Source of the DNA: CAZTZY01 sp964617765
GTDB lineage: Bacteria; Pseudomonadota; Gammaproteobacteria; Pseudomonadales; DT-91
Assembly: GCA_964617765.1 (NCBI GenBank)
Contig: CAZTZY010000022.1
Location: 1-33,448, forward strand
Direction of reading: 5' to 3'
DNA: 33,448 bases
Shown: positions 8,971-18,128 of the stretch, in pieces
Position numbering within the stretch: the stretch's first letter is position 1
How the letters are laid out: the number at the start of each line of letters is the position of its first letter
Made by a program: the position numbers and the translations under genes
The notes under the pieces: generated by a model
What the model was told of the DNA's origin: nothing
Databases searched by the model: none
The model's input: the letters and a program-made list of their open reading frames with translations, nothing else

Positions 8971-10689
8971 ATGTTCAGTGTTGATGCCGTTTTAGATAAA
9001 AAACTTCCCGATTTTTCTCAAAAACATCCCCTGCTACGCCGCACCCTGTCACAACTGGCAAAATACCTTTGTCATGAACGTGCCTTTGTGCAATTTGGTG
9101 AAAAATATCCGCATTGTGAGGGCCTGGATTTTGTTGAACAAGTATTAAATTATTTTGAATTTAATTACCGGGTTTTTGACCGGGAACTGGAACGCATACC
9201 TACTAGCGGTCGCGCCGTGCTGGTGGCTAACCATCCCCTGGGCAGTCTCGATGGTTTTGCCTTGCTAAAAATGATCAGTGAGGTAAGGCGCGATGTACGC
9301 ATTGTGGCCAACGATATGCTCTATGCCATAAAGCCCATGCGCTCCCTGTTGCTCCCTGTTGATAATATCTCCAATAAAACGCGTAAAGAAAATATCAAGG
9401 CTATTCGTGAATGGCTAGAGAATGACGGTATTGTGATTATCTTCCCTGCGGGTGAAGTGTCTCGCTTTGGCTCCACAGGCATCAAGGATGGTCGCTGGAA
9501 CACCGGCTTTTTACGTTTTGCGCAAGCAACCAACTCGCCTATCCTGCCGATATTTGTCAATGGCAGGAATTCGTTATTTTTTTATGCCCTGTCCCTGTTG
9601 GCGAAACCGGTTTCTACATTGTGGCTAATCCGTGAAATGTTTAAACAGGCAAACCAGCATGTGGATATTCGTGTTGGTCATGCCATCTATCCTGAACAAT
9701 ACCAACGTCTGGATATCACGATAGATGCCAAGGCAAAACTGCTAAAAAAACATGTCTACCGTTTAGGTAAAGGTAAATCGATACTGGGTTTTGATCCCGA
9801 TTATGAAGCCATTGCGCATCCTGAAAATCGCCAGTTATTAAAACGTGAAATTCTGCAATGTGAATGCCTGGGTGAAACCGGTGATGGCAAGAAAATCTAT
9901 TTATATAACTACCATACCAACTCAGTGATCATTCGTGAAATAGGCCGCCTTAGAGAAGTTACCTTTCGCACTGTAAAAGAAGGCACGGGCAAACGCCGCG
10001 ACATCGATATTTATGATCACTATTATGACCATATTATTTTATGGGATGATGCTGAACTGGAAATTGTAGGTGCCTATCGCATGATGCAATCAGCAAAAGC
10101 CATCGCCAGAAACGATGAAAAAACGCTCTATACACAAACCCTGTTCAATTACACACCCGGCTTTAATGAACATCTTCAGCATGGTCTTGAGCTGGGCCGA
10201 AGTTTTGTACAACCGAAATTCTGGGGCATGCGCAGCCTCGATTACCTGTGGTATGGGATTGGTGCCTACTTACGCAAATATCCGGATATACAATATCTGT
10301 TTGGACCGGTTAGCCTGAGCCAATCCTACTCAGAAAAAGCGATGAATTTACTGGTGTATTTTTATTCAGCGTATTTCCCTACCCCGATGTTAATGGTGCA
10401 GGCAAAAAATGAATACGGTTTTTCAGACAGTGACCGTGCTTCAATGAAAAACCAGTTTGCAGAATTGCATACTTATCAGGAAAAGTTTACCCGTTTCAAA
10501 AGCTTGATGTCCGGGATGAATGCATCAATTCCGACGCTGTTCAAACAATATACTGAATTATGTCAACCAGGCGGTGCTCAATTTGCCACCTTTAATATCG
10601 ACATCGATTTCTCAGATTGTATTGATGGTTTTATCATTATTAATACCAATATGATAAAAGCCTCTAAAAGAAAGCGTTATATCGGCTAA
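8971..10689 (+). CDS. olsF: Bifunctional ornithine-lipid synthase, OlsF-like (PlsC + GNAT-type acyltransferase)
   Basis: A 572-residue two-domain acyltransferase. The ribosome site ACAGGTGA at 8958-8965 supports ATG 8971; the in-frame GTG at 8962 lies inside it. The N-terminal domain (about 65-260) is PlsC-like, with VANHPLGSLDG as the catalytic HxxxxD-type block and IIFPAGEVSRFG downstream. The C-terminal domain (about 290-520) matches OlsB/hemolysin-type N-acyltransferases: IREIGRLREVTFRTVKEG, YDHIILWDD, LELGRSFVQ and YLWYGIGAYL. This fusion is the architecture of OlsF, which N-acylates ornithine and then O-acylates the product to make ornithine lipid, a phosphorus-free membrane lipid. A Pho box and an upstream PlcP-like gene fit a lipid-replacement role. 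Acyl-acceptor identity is inferred; other amino acids are possible. Confidence 0.82.
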   Translation: MFSVDAVLDKKLPDFSQKHPLLRRTLSQLAKYLCHERAFVQFGEKYPHCEGLDFVEQVLNYFEFNYRVFDRELERIPTSGRAVLVANHPLGSLDGFALLKMISEVRRDVRIVANDMLYAIKPMRSLLLPVDNISNKTRKENIKAIREWLENDGIVIIFPAGEVSRFGSTGIKDGRWNTGFLRFAQATNSPILPIFVNGRNSLFFYALSLLAKPVSTLWLIREMFKQANQHVDIRVGHAIYPEQYQRLDITIDAKAKLLKKHVYRLGKGKSILGFDPDYEAIAHPENRQLLKREILQCECLGETGDGKKIYLYNYHTNSVIIREIGRLREVTFRTVKEGTGKRRDIDIYDHYYDHIILWDDAELEIVGAYRMMQSAKAIARNDEKTLYTQTLFNYTPGFNEHLQHGLELGRSFVQPKFWGMRSLDYLWYGIGAYLRKYPDIQYLFGPVSLSQSYSEKAMNLLVYFYSAYFPTPMLMVQAKNEYGFSDSDRASMKNQFAELHTYQEKFTRFKSLMSGMNASIPTLFKQYTELCQPGGAQFATFNIDIDFSDCIDGFIIINTNMIKASKRKRYIG

Positions 10690-10734
10690 TATTTTTTAAG
10701 TGATGAACATATTTAATAGAGACATTCTCAATAA

Positions 10735-10768
10735 CTGTCACTGTGATGTCATTTAACGTAGATATATT
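10735..10768 (+). promoter_or_regulatory. Pho box and -10 of the PstS-OmpA gene
   Basis: Cores TGTCAC (10736-10741) and TGTCAT (10747-10752) are 11 bp apart. A strong -10, TATATT at 10763-10768, starts 10 nt after the second core. This is one of the clearest Pho promoters in the window. Confidence 0.85.
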
Positions 10769-10791
10769 GCACCTTTTTTCCGGAGCCATCC

Positions 10792-12211
10792 ATGCAACTG
10801 ATTTTTCTATTCAACCTGTTTCTCTTTTTTATTTTTTCCCAAAACAGTTTCAGTGCGAATACCACTGATGCATTTGCCTTTACCGTACAAGGTTCAAATA
10901 CTATCGGTGCCAAACTGGCACCGGAATGCGCGCGTCATTTCCTGTTATCCAGAGGCATGAATAATGTCATCATTGCCAATGGCAAAATTGCTAATGAATA
11001 TATTGTTAGTGGCTATAGTAATAAAAGTAATTTCAGCAACNNNNNNNNNNCCCGTTCAAATAAAGATTGCTGCTCATGGCTCTTCAACTGGCTTTACAGG
11101 CTTGCAAAACGGTGAGGCTAACATTGCCATGTCATCACGACCGATAAAAAAAGAGGAGTTAGTTGCCCTGGATCGCCTGGGCGATATGCAATCGGAGCGG
11201 GCCGAACATGCCATCGCCATAGATGGCCTGGCTATACTGGTAAATCCCCAAAACCCGATCCGCTCTTTAACCATTAGCCAGGTGGCTAAAATTTTTTCCG
11301 GTGAAATCACTAACTGGCGAGATATAGGTGGCATCGACAAGTCCATTACCCTCTATGCGCGAAATGACAACTCTGGCACATGGGATACATTCAAGGAACT
11401 GGTTCTGGCTGCCAACTATTCACTGGCGCCGACAGCAAAACGATTTGAATCGAGTGATGATCTGGCTGCCCATGTTGCCAATGATACTGCCGCTATCGGT
11501 TTTACCGGTTTATCTTCTGTAAACAACACAAAAGTATTGGCCATAGCGGATGACAATACTGAACCTATGTTACCCACAGAGTTTACACTGGCCACTGAAG
11601 ATTATCCTTTATCCCGGCGCCTATATTTTTATACACCCTACAGTACAGAAATAACGTTAGTCGATGAATATGTTGATTTTTGCTTGTCTGAACAAGGGCA
11701 GGACATTGTGCGCAAGACCGGTTTTATTTCTCAAAACATCCAGGGATATCGTCATAATGTTACACCACAAGCACCACTCGAATATCAACAGCTTTCCAGT
11801 CTGGGTAAACGGTTATCGGTAAATTTCCGGTTTGATCACGGCAGCCCTTATCTGGATAACAAGGCGTACAGGGATATTGAACGCCTCTACGATTTTATGC
11901 AAAAACCAGAACAGGCCAAGGCCACATTACATTTAGTCGGGTTTTCTGATGCCGGTAACAAATTAAGTACCGATACTCTGCTTTCACGATTTCGTGCCCT
12001 GGCGGTTAAAGGTGCTTTGCTTGAAGAGGGTTTGGATGTGGAAAAAATGTATGCAATGGGTTCTTTTATTCCTGTGGCTTCCAGCGAAAAACCCTATAGC
12101 AAGAGTAAAAATGGACGCGTTGAAGTGTGGCTTGTCACTCCGGGGAAAGACCTGAATAACCGTGCCAAAAACCTGACACAACGCCAGGTTAACAAACAGC
12201 ACTTTCAATAG
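10792..12211 (+). CDS. Phosphate-binding PstS-like protein fused to an OmpA domain (split by assembly gap)
   Basis: The ATG at 10792 follows GGAG at 10782-10785 and encodes a hydrophobic signal peptide, then FTVQGSNTIGAKLAP, the start of a PBP-like fold. The frame is broken only by ten Ns at 11041-11050; the known sequence without them is 1410 nt, so the true gap length must be a multiple of three for one intact protein. After the gap the phosphate-binding motifs continue: HGSSTGFTGL, INWR-like TNWRDIGG and ARNDNSGTWDTF. The last 130 residues are OmpA/MotB-like (LSVNFRFDHGSPYLD, HLVGFSDAG, NGRVEVWL), which would anchor the protein to peptidoglycan in the periplasm. It is much longer than ordinary PstS. 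No pst transporter genes adjoin it. Upstream is a strong Pho box. Phosphate scavenging or buffering in the periplasm is likely; the start-codon frame and gap sequence remain unverified. Confidence 0.85.
11041..11050. other. Assembly gap (10 N)
   Basis: Ten Ns interrupt the PstS-OmpA gene and shift its apparent frame. The homology resumes at once on the other side in a different frame, so this is an estimated-length scaffold gap, not a natural frameshift. Confidence 0.97.
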
Positions 12212-12348
12212 ACATCTATTTTGGGCAGAAGGTGTCGCTTTTGCCACAGGCATTTTTTTCTACAGGCGTGTCTTGCTACAGCTGCCCTCTTGCCAGTCAT
12301 CACCAGAAACCCTATCCTGCAAAAAAACAAAATGATGCAGGATGGGCC

Positions 12349-13695
12349 ATGAACACTCTCGATATCCAACTAGAACAACTTTATCAGCAAATACTCCAGC
12401 GCAATCTCAATCAACCGCAATTCCATCAAGCTGTTAAAGAAGTCATCCTTACGCTATCGCCTGTTTTATATCAGCAACCCATTTATATTGAACATAAAAT
12501 CATTGAACGGATTTGCGAACCCGAACGCCAGTTTATTTTCCGTGTATGCTGGGAGGATGATCATGGCGAGGTGCAAATCAATCGCGGTTATCGTGTCGGC
12601 TTTAACAGTGTGTTAGGCCCTTACAAAGGTGGATTGCGTTTTCATCCTTCAGTGACCCTCGACACCATCAAGTTCCTTGGCTTTGAACAAACCTTCAAAA
12701 ATGCCTTGTGTGGTATGCCAATCGGTGGTGCCAAAGGCGGTTCTGACTTTGATCCCAAAGGTAAATCAGATAATGAAGTCATGCGCTTTTGCCAAAGTTT
12801 CATGACGGAACTGTATCGCCATATTGGTGGCATGACCGATGTACCCGCTGGTGATATTGGCGTAGGGCAACGCGAAATAGGCTATTTGTTTGGACAATAC
12901 AAACGCATTACCAACCGTTATGAATCCGGTGTATTAACCGGGAAAAATCCGAAATGGGGTGGTGCTTTGGTGAGGCGTGAAGCCACAGGTTATGGCGCGG
13001 TATTTTTTGCTGAAGAAATGTTAAAAATCCGGAATGAAACCATTGAAGGTAAAACCTGCCTGGTTTCTGGCTCAGGAAATGTAGCCATCTATACCATTGA
13101 AAAATTACAGGCGATGGGTGCCAACGTGGTTGCCTGCTCCGATTCCAATGGTGTTATCTACCATCAATCCGGCATTGATCTGGATACCGTCAAACAACTG
13201 AAAGAAATCGAACGCAAACGCATCTGCGACTATGTTATTACCCATCCTGATGCGCAATATCTGGAAAACGGCAAAATATGGGATATTCCCTGTCATCTCG
13301 CCTTTCCATGCGCCACACAAAATGAGTTAGATGAACAATCAGCACTCGCATTAATCAATAATGGCTGCATAGCTGTGATAGAGGGCGCAAATATGCCCAG
13401 TACGCCGGAAGCCATCCATCATTTTCTGAAAGCAGATATTGCCTATGCACCCAGCAAGGCGGCCAATGCAGGCGGAGTGGCCATTTCCGCAATAGAAATG
13501 CAACAAAATGCCAGTCGAGATGCGCTGTCATTTGAGTATGTGGAGAAACGCTTGCAACACATCATGCATGATATTCACCGTGAATGTTTTGAGACTGCGC
13601 GTGAAATGGGTGCAACCGGAAATTATGTTGCAGGTGCCAATATTGTCGCCTTCAGGCGTATTGCCGATGCCATGCTGGCGTTCGGTGTTATTTAA
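12349..13695 (+). CDS. gdhA: NADP-specific glutamate dehydrogenase
   Basis: A 448-residue enzyme, close to E. coli GdhA (447). It forms glutamate from 2-oxoglutarate, ammonium and NADPH in the cytoplasm. Substrate-domain motifs are intact: GPYKGGLRFHPSV, FKNALCGMPIGGAKGG (catalytic lysine in GGAKGG) and DVPAGDIGVGQREIGY. The Rossmann domain begins with VSGSGNVAIYT, followed by NANAGG-like AANAGGVAISA. An open frame extends upstream to 12232, but the start at ATG 12349 is chosen because AGGA at 12339-12342 precedes it and the family's N terminus (TLDIQLEQLYQQ) starts there. No Pho box was found in the 137 bp upstream. It is convergent with the TPR gene. It appears to be ordinary nitrogen metabolism within a phosphorus island. 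Confidence 0.96.
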   Translation: MNTLDIQLEQLYQQILQRNLNQPQFHQAVKEVILTLSPVLYQQPIYIEHKIIERICEPERQFIFRVCWEDDHGEVQINRGYRVGFNSVLGPYKGGLRFHPSVTLDTIKFLGFEQTFKNALCGMPIGGAKGGSDFDPKGKSDNEVMRFCQSFMTELYRHIGGMTDVPAGDIGVGQREIGYLFGQYKRITNRYESGVLTGKNPKWGGALVRREATGYGAVFFAEEMLKIRNETIEGKTCLVSGSGNVAIYTIEKLQAMGANVVACSDSNGVIYHQSGIDLDTVKQLKEIERKRICDYVITHPDAQYLENGKIWDIPCHLAFPCATQNELDEQSALALINNGCIAVIEGANMPSTPEAIHHFLKADIAYAPSKAANAGGVAISAIEMQQNASRDALSFEYVEKRLQHIMHDIHRECFETAREMGATGNYVAGANIVAFRRIADAMLAFGVI

Positions 13696-13712
13696 AGCGA
13701 TTTACGTAATTC

Positions 13713-13734
13713 GGGGCGATTCGTGAATCGCCCC
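13713..13734. repeat. GGGGCGATTC palindrome
   Basis: A perfect 10-bp inverted repeat (GGGGCGATTC and GAATCGCCCC) with a 2-nt spacer lies between the convergent gdhA and TPR genes. No T tract follows on either strand. Its sequence resembles a short GGGGCGATTCxxGAATCGCCCC palindrome that I have seen dispersed in many unrelated bacterial genomes. Only one copy occurs here. It may also act as a transcript-end hairpin. Confidence 0.7.
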
Positions 13735-13745
13735 TACACACTGTT

Positions 13746-15101
13746 TTACTGGTCACCCGCCATATAAGCGCGGCGCTGTTCTTCACCTTCGATGTAACTT
13801 AACCACTGTTCAGCAGCCGCTTTAGTTTGCGCAAAACCTTTGGCCTTTTCAAACTCGGCCTTGGCGGCACTGAATTTTTCCATATTGAATAACACCATGC
13901 CTTTCAGCACATAGGCGTTATGCACATCATTTAGTCCACCTAACGATAATGCTTTATCAATATTTTCCAGCGCTTGCGGCCAGCGTTGTCTATCCGCAGT
14001 AATTTGGGCAACCTTGTAATAATCTTTAGCCAGGTTTGAACTTTTTGCCGCCTTATCCATCATGAGAATGGCTTGGTCATATTCCTTGGCGAGCATGAAT
14101 GAATCTCCCAACAAGGTAAGCACTTTTGTCGATTCCTTGATCTTGCCATTTTTAAGGTTTTGCAATAACACATTGGCAGATTTATAGGGCGAGTTATTCG
14201 CCAGCATCGCCTGAGCCAGACCAACAATTTCTGTTTCAGATTCCAGCGCACCTTGTTCGTACATCATTTCCATGATGGCCACTTCTTTTAATGGCTGATT
14301 CAATTCGTTATACACTGAAGCCAACTGTAACCAGTATTGTTTTTTTGGATACAAGGCAATCAAATCCTGTAAACACCTCTCCATGGATTTGAAATCCTTG
14401 TTCTGATAATACACGGCTCGCTCCAGCAACAACCAGTTCTCAGGAATCTTCATGCCTGTTTCCTGCGCCAATGCAACAGCCTGTTTGATATCCGGCAAGG
14501 CTTTTTTGTACTGGTTTAACTGATAGTATATTTGCGCCCGCATGATATAGGCTTGTGCACCCGGTTTTGCTGTCATTTCAAACCAGGCATTCAATGATTT
14601 CAAGGAAGACTCATATTTCTCTTGTAACAGATATAACTTGGCCAAGCTGTATTGGGTATTTTCTTCAAGGCTTACCGGAATGTTTTCAATTTTTAGAATC
14701 TGTTCGTACGCCTTGATGGCCTGGTTATAATCTTCCTTGTTGAAATAGACATACGCCTGCATGCTCCAGGTCATTGCCTGCTCATAGGAGTTACGTTGCA
14801 TCTTCTGTAACAGGTCGAGCTTTTCCAATGCCTGGACATGATTTTTACCATCAGCCAGCTTCTGCACTTCATCAAGTTTGTTATAAATGATCGGCCGCAT
14901 AGTTGGCGTACGACGCACCCGCGATTTTTTTTCTTCCTGAACAGGTGCTGCTGTTGTTGTATCAACCGTATCTGTACTAGCAGCAGATTCATCAGCCGCA
15001 TAGGAATTCACTGCTATAAATCCCGTTGACATCAGACAACATGCGGCAAACACAGTTAAGCCGCCGGTTTTTTTAATCGTATTAAAAAGAGAATTTTTCA
15101 C
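13746..15101 (-). CDS. TPR-repeat periplasmic protein of the TonB operon
   Basis: A 451-residue protein with an N-terminal signal peptide (hydrophobic stretch at about 14-33, ending near SYA), a Thr/Ala-rich linker, then tetratricopeptide-like helix pairs to the C terminus. Examples are MQAYVYFNKEDYNQAIKAYE, AQIYYQLNQYKKALPDIKQA and YVLKGMVLFNMEKFSAAKAE. It is the last gene of the DUF3450-TtpC-ExbB-ExbD-TonB operon, 2 nt after tonB. TPR proteins are a known partner in TonB2-type clusters of Vibrio and Shewanella, where a role in assembling or coupling the energiser has been proposed. Here it would act in the periplasm as a scaffold. Its partner is not deducible from sequence. Confidence 0.85.
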   Translation of the reverse strand: MKNSLFNTIKKTGGLTVFAACCLMSTGFIAVNSYAADESAASTDTVDTTTAAPVQEEKKSRVRRTPTMRPIIYNKLDEVQKLADGKNHVQALEKLDLLQKMQRNSYEQAMTWSMQAYVYFNKEDYNQAIKAYEQILKIENIPVSLEENTQYSLAKLYLLQEKYESSLKSLNAWFEMTAKPGAQAYIMRAQIYYQLNQYKKALPDIKQAVALAQETGMKIPENWLLLERAVYYQNKDFKSMERCLQDLIALYPKKQYWLQLASVYNELNQPLKEVAIMEMMYEQGALESETEIVGLAQAMLANNSPYKSANVLLQNLKNGKIKESTKVLTLLGDSFMLAKEYDQAILMMDKAAKSSNLAKDYYKVAQITADRQRWPQALENIDKALSLGGLNDVHNAYVLKGMVLFNMEKFSAAKAEFEKAKGFAQTKAAAEQWLSYIEGEEQRRAYMAGDQ

Positions 15102-15103
15102 TT

Positions 15104-15763
15104 TTAGTTACCTGGATTCTTTTCCAATTCAAAACGAATAATGTTACGCACACCCGTCACTTCCTGCGGCTGACCATTCACTATTTTCGGTTTGTATTTG
15201 AATTTTTGTGCTGCGGATATAGCCGCCTGGTTAAAAATGTTAGCAGGTTCTGCCTCGATAACTTTCACATCTTTTACTGTTCCCAGTGTTGTCACCGTAA
15301 ACTCCAGCACAACATAACCTTCAATACCGCGTTGTGCTGCACTGCGTGGATATTGCGGTGCAATTTTTACTATAGGTAAATATTCACCATCGCTATTTGC
15401 ACCAGCCGACAAGCCTGAATCAACCTGCATACCCGCATCTGCATCTGCTGCTATATCAATGTTATCGGAAATGAATGAACCTGCATCGGAATTACTCCCG
15501 CTCACACCTTCAATGGCAGGTTTTGGCTGCGATATCTTAGGCGGCGCAGTGGGCGCAACAGGTGGTTTTTTCGGTTTGCGATCCTTGGTTTTAAGATCAT
15601 GGTTTTTGTTTACATCAACAAACTCAATCAGCTTGCCGAAATTTTCCTGCTCTACAACTGATTTGCCGGTACTGATCAAACCTTGCATCATCCAGAAGAC
15701 AGCAAAGGTAACAACGGCAGCAACAAAGGCAGCAATGGCAAACCGTGGCAATGTGTATTGCAT
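15104..15763 (-). CDS. tonB: TonB-family energy transducer
   Basis: A 219-residue TonB2-type transducer. An upstream in-frame ATG exists at 15793, but GAGGAAA just before ATG 15763, one nucleotide after the exbD stop, decides the start. A single N-terminal helix (about 8-31) anchors it in the inner membrane. A proline- and lysine-rich linker follows (about 55-85), shorter than in E. coli TonB. The C-terminal domain (about 130-219) has the family core VKIAPQYPRSAAQRGIEGYV and later VTGVRNIIRFELE. It spans the periplasm to contact the TonB box of receptors and passes on the proton-motive energy harvested by ExbB/ExbD. Encoded with a TtpC-like protein and, nearby, a Pho-controlled receptor, which suggests that receptor as its client. 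Confidence 0.94.
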   Translation of the reverse strand: MQYTLPRFAIAAFVAAVVTFAVFWMMQGLISTGKSVVEQENFGKLIEFVDVNKNHDLKTKDRKPKKPPVAPTAPPKISQPKPAIEGVSGSNSDAGSFISDNIDIAADADAGMQVDSGLSAGANSDGEYLPIVKIAPQYPRSAAQRGIEGYVVLEFTVTTLGTVKDVKVIEAEPANIFNQAAISAAQKFKYKPKIVNGQPQEVTGVRNIIRFELEKNPGN

Positions 15764-15764
15764 C

Positions 15765-16175
15765 TTATTTTTCCTCAGTGGCCAGGGATACATCCGTTAC
15801 ACCGGCTTCCCTTGCTGCATCCATCACTGCCACCAGTATTTTAGTTTTGGCTTCTTCATCAGCTTGTATAACCACGCTGCCTTGCGGGTTTTCAGCATGC
15901 AAGCGTTCAATATTGGCACGCACCTGGCTTTCATCAACTTTACGTTTATTGATCCAGATTTCACCCATATCATTAATACCGACCAGTATACTGGCACGCG
16001 GCTTGGCACTTGACGTACTGGCATCAGGACGATTCACTTCAATGCCTGACTCCTTTACAAAAGAGGCCGTCACAATAAAGAATATCAACATGATAAACAC
16101 CACATCGAGCATGGGTGTAAGATCGATTTCTGCTTCTTCGGAAGCGGAAGATAAATTGGAAAAACTGCGTCTCAT
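15765..16175 (-). CDS. exbD: ExbD biopolymer transport protein
   Basis: A 136-residue ExbD/TolR protein. A short cytoplasmic N terminus leads into one membrane helix (about 20-42) that carries the essential aspartate in DLTPMLDVVFIMLIFF. The remaining periplasmic domain includes GIEVNRP and VVIQADEEAK. The aspartate is needed for proton use by the ExbB/ExbD motor. It is 34 nt downstream of exbB and 1 nt upstream of tonB, so the genes are co-transcribed. Confidence 0.94.
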   Translation of the reverse strand: MRRSFSNLSSASEEAEIDLTPMLDVVFIMLIFFIVTASFVKESGIEVNRPDASTSSAKPRASILVGINDMGEIWINKRKVDESQVRANIERLHAENPQGSVVIQADEEAKTKILVAVMDAAREAGVTDVSLATEEK

Positions 16176-16209
16176 AGTATCGGTCTCTTGTTCAAATAGT
16201 CATTTACGT

Positions 16210-16731
16210 TTAATGATCAAACGTCATTTTGTCTTCAATCTGTGCTTTTTCACGACGAATATAACGATCCAGCAATGACTGGCCAAAAACACCTGTTAAT
16301 GCCCCTATCATTCCTGCCATCGTAGGAATGGTCGCTTTCGATATACCGGAGGCCATGGCCTTCGGGCTGCCACTGCCAAGAAATGACAGGATATCAAACA
16401 CACTGATCATGCCTACTACTGTACCTAACAATCCGAATAATGGGCATATACCCACGAGCATTTTTATCGTCGACATATTATTGGTTAACGCTGTTTCCAC
16501 AGAGGCAATCAGATCATCCCGTATCTGATGGGCAAACCAGGAAGTGCGCTCACTGCGCGCTTCCCATTCATTGACTGCCTTTTGTAACAGTGCCTTGTGT
16601 ACGAAAGATAAATACACCACCCGTTCCAATATAAAAAGCCACAACAAAAATATCACGGTGAACACGCCATAAAGCACATCCCCACCACGCTCCATAAAGA
16701 GGTATACCTGTTCGTAAGCTTCAAAAAACAT
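16210..16731 (-). CDS. exbB: ExbB/TolQ-family proton channel (TonB2 type)
   Basis: A 173-residue MotA/TolQ/ExbB protein, short like ExbB2 of Vibrio TonB2 systems. Three membrane segments are visible: about 16-36, a second in CPLFGLLGTVVGMISVFDIL, and a third in GISKATIPTMAGMIGALTGV. The conserved LLGTVxGMI block and the Thr/Pro/Ala-rich third helix are the pore-lining signatures. It forms the ring around ExbD in the inner membrane. It starts 5 nt after the TtpC-like gene and shares motifs with it, so the two are paralogous. Confidence 0.93.
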   Translation of the reverse strand: MFFEAYEQVYLFMERGGDVLYGVFTVIFLLWLFILERVVYLSFVHKALLQKAVNEWEARSERTSWFAHQIRDDLIASVETALTNNMSTIKMLVGICPLFGLLGTVVGMISVFDILSFLGSGSPKAMASGISKATIPTMAGMIGALTGVFGQSLLDRYIRREKAQIEDKMTFDH

Positions 16732-16736
16732 GATAT

Positions 16737-18128
16737 TTACGCCGCCTTTTGTTCAGCTGCATGGAGCAATTCCGATTTGCGCGCCAGGATACCGGTTGCA
16801 CGCTCTTCAAGAATCACAATCAGGTTACGGCTCAGGTTGTTGGCCATGGTGTACGAGAACACGCATGGAATTGCCACAACCAGTCCTTGTACTGTCGTCA
16901 CCAAGGCTTGCGATATACCATTAGCCATCAATTTAGGATCGCCTGAACCGAATAGGGACAATACTTCAAACACATCAATCATACCGGTTACTGTACCCAG
17001 CAATCCCAATAAAGGTGACACCACTGAAACAATCTTTATCCAGCTGATACCTTTGGTCAGTTTGGGAATCTCGGCAGAAATAGCTTCAGCCAGATGCAAC
17101 TCCAGGGTTTCAATATCTACATGCTGATATTGACCAAATACTTTCATCACACGCCCTAACGAGTTTTTCTCATTGGGTACATCATTTTTCATTTGCACGT
17201 GTACACGATGCGTTTCCATGCGCAACACCAGGATACGCACCGCTGAAATCAATAAACCGATAACACCGAGAACCATGATCACATAACCCACTGTACCACC
17301 TTGTTCAAGACGATCAGTAAAGCCTGCTGATTGGCCCAGTATCCTCAATAACTGTCCACGCGAAGGATCCAGCCATGCACCTGTCAGCGCACCATCCTGT
17401 GCCTGTTCAAGATCAGGAATGCTTTCCAGATAACGACTGCCTGGCTGATTAGCTAATTCGATGACTTTTTGTGTTTCAAAATCAAAGGTCAGGTATTTGC
17501 CATCGGCCACAAGATTAAAACCACCTATCCTTACCACTTTTTTCTTTTCCGTAGTGCCTGTAGGCAAAACTACATCGGTAGTGAATGCCGATATACGACC
17601 TGAATAGGTCATTTCACGCTGCATTTCAAACCACAATTTTTCGAGCTCTTCCATCGAAGGCAATTCGGTCGCTGATCCGGATTTAGTGATCAAACCCGTT
17701 AGAAAAACACCTCGGCCTGGAAGTTCTGCACTTACCACAGAATCTTCAAAAAGAGATTTGGTATCGCCCGATACTTGCTGTAACACACCAAAAAGCTCTT
17801 TCAAACCGCCCAGACGTACATTGAGACGATCCTGTGCATCAACCAGCTTTGCTTCATTTTCTGCAAAACGTGATTCCTTGCTGGCGCTGTCATTCTCCAG
17901 ACGTACCCTGTCAGCAATGGCTTGTGCCAATAATGATTCTTGCTCTGTCTTGTTGGCATTAAATTTTTTAACACGCTCATTGAATTCATTGTTATCACGG
18001 GCCTGGCCTTGTTTAACCAGTTCCAGCAAGGCATCAACATTGATCTCTTCAGCTTGCACAGAAGCCAATGTGCTGAAGGTTGCCATTGCAGCCAAACCAA
18101 AACCTAAAAATACAGATTTAATCTTCAT
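16737..18128 (-). CDS. ttpC: TtpC-like protein: periplasmic coiled coil + MotA/TolQ/ExbB domain
   Basis: A 463-residue protein. It has a signal peptide ending near VQA, then a helical, probably coiled-coil region (about 30-140, rich in Glu, Lys, Asn and Leu). A soluble segment follows, in which YSGRISAFTTDVVLP and TFDFETQKVIEL stand out. The C-terminal 180 residues are MotA/TolQ/ExbB-like, with three membrane helices: GYVIMVLGVIGLLISAVRIL, VVSPLLGLLGTVTGMIDVF and a third around LVTTVQGLVVAIPCVFSYTM. This matches TtpC, the fourth energiser component of TonB2 systems in Vibrio, which spans from the inner membrane far into the periplasm. It overlaps the DUF3450 gene by one base (TAATG), consistent with translational coupling. 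Confidence 0.9.
   Translation of the reverse strand: MKIKSVFLGFGLAAMATFSTLASVQAEEINVDALLELVKQGQARDNNEFNERVKKFNANKTEQESLLAQAIADRVRLENDSASKESRFAENEAKLVDAQDRLNVRLGGLKELFGVLQQVSGDTKSLFEDSVVSAELPGRGVFLTGLITKSGSATELPSMEELEKLWFEMQREMTYSGRISAFTTDVVLPTGTTEKKKVVRIGGFNLVADGKYLTFDFETQKVIELANQPGSRYLESIPDLEQAQDGALTGAWLDPSRGQLLRILGQSAGFTDRLEQGGTVGYVIMVLGVIGLLISAVRILVLRMETHRVHVQMKNDVPNEKNSLGRVMKVFGQYQHVDIETLELHLAEAISAEIPKLTKGISWIKIVSVVSPLLGLLGTVTGMIDVFEVLSLFGSGDPKLMANGISQALVTTVQGLVVAIPCVFSYTMANNLSRNLIVILEERATGILARKSELLHAAEQKAA

Noticed and set aside
10792..11115. Frameshifted or truncated PstS-like gene
   Set aside because: The shift coincides exactly with the run of ten Ns, so it is an assembly-gap artefact rather than a mutation.
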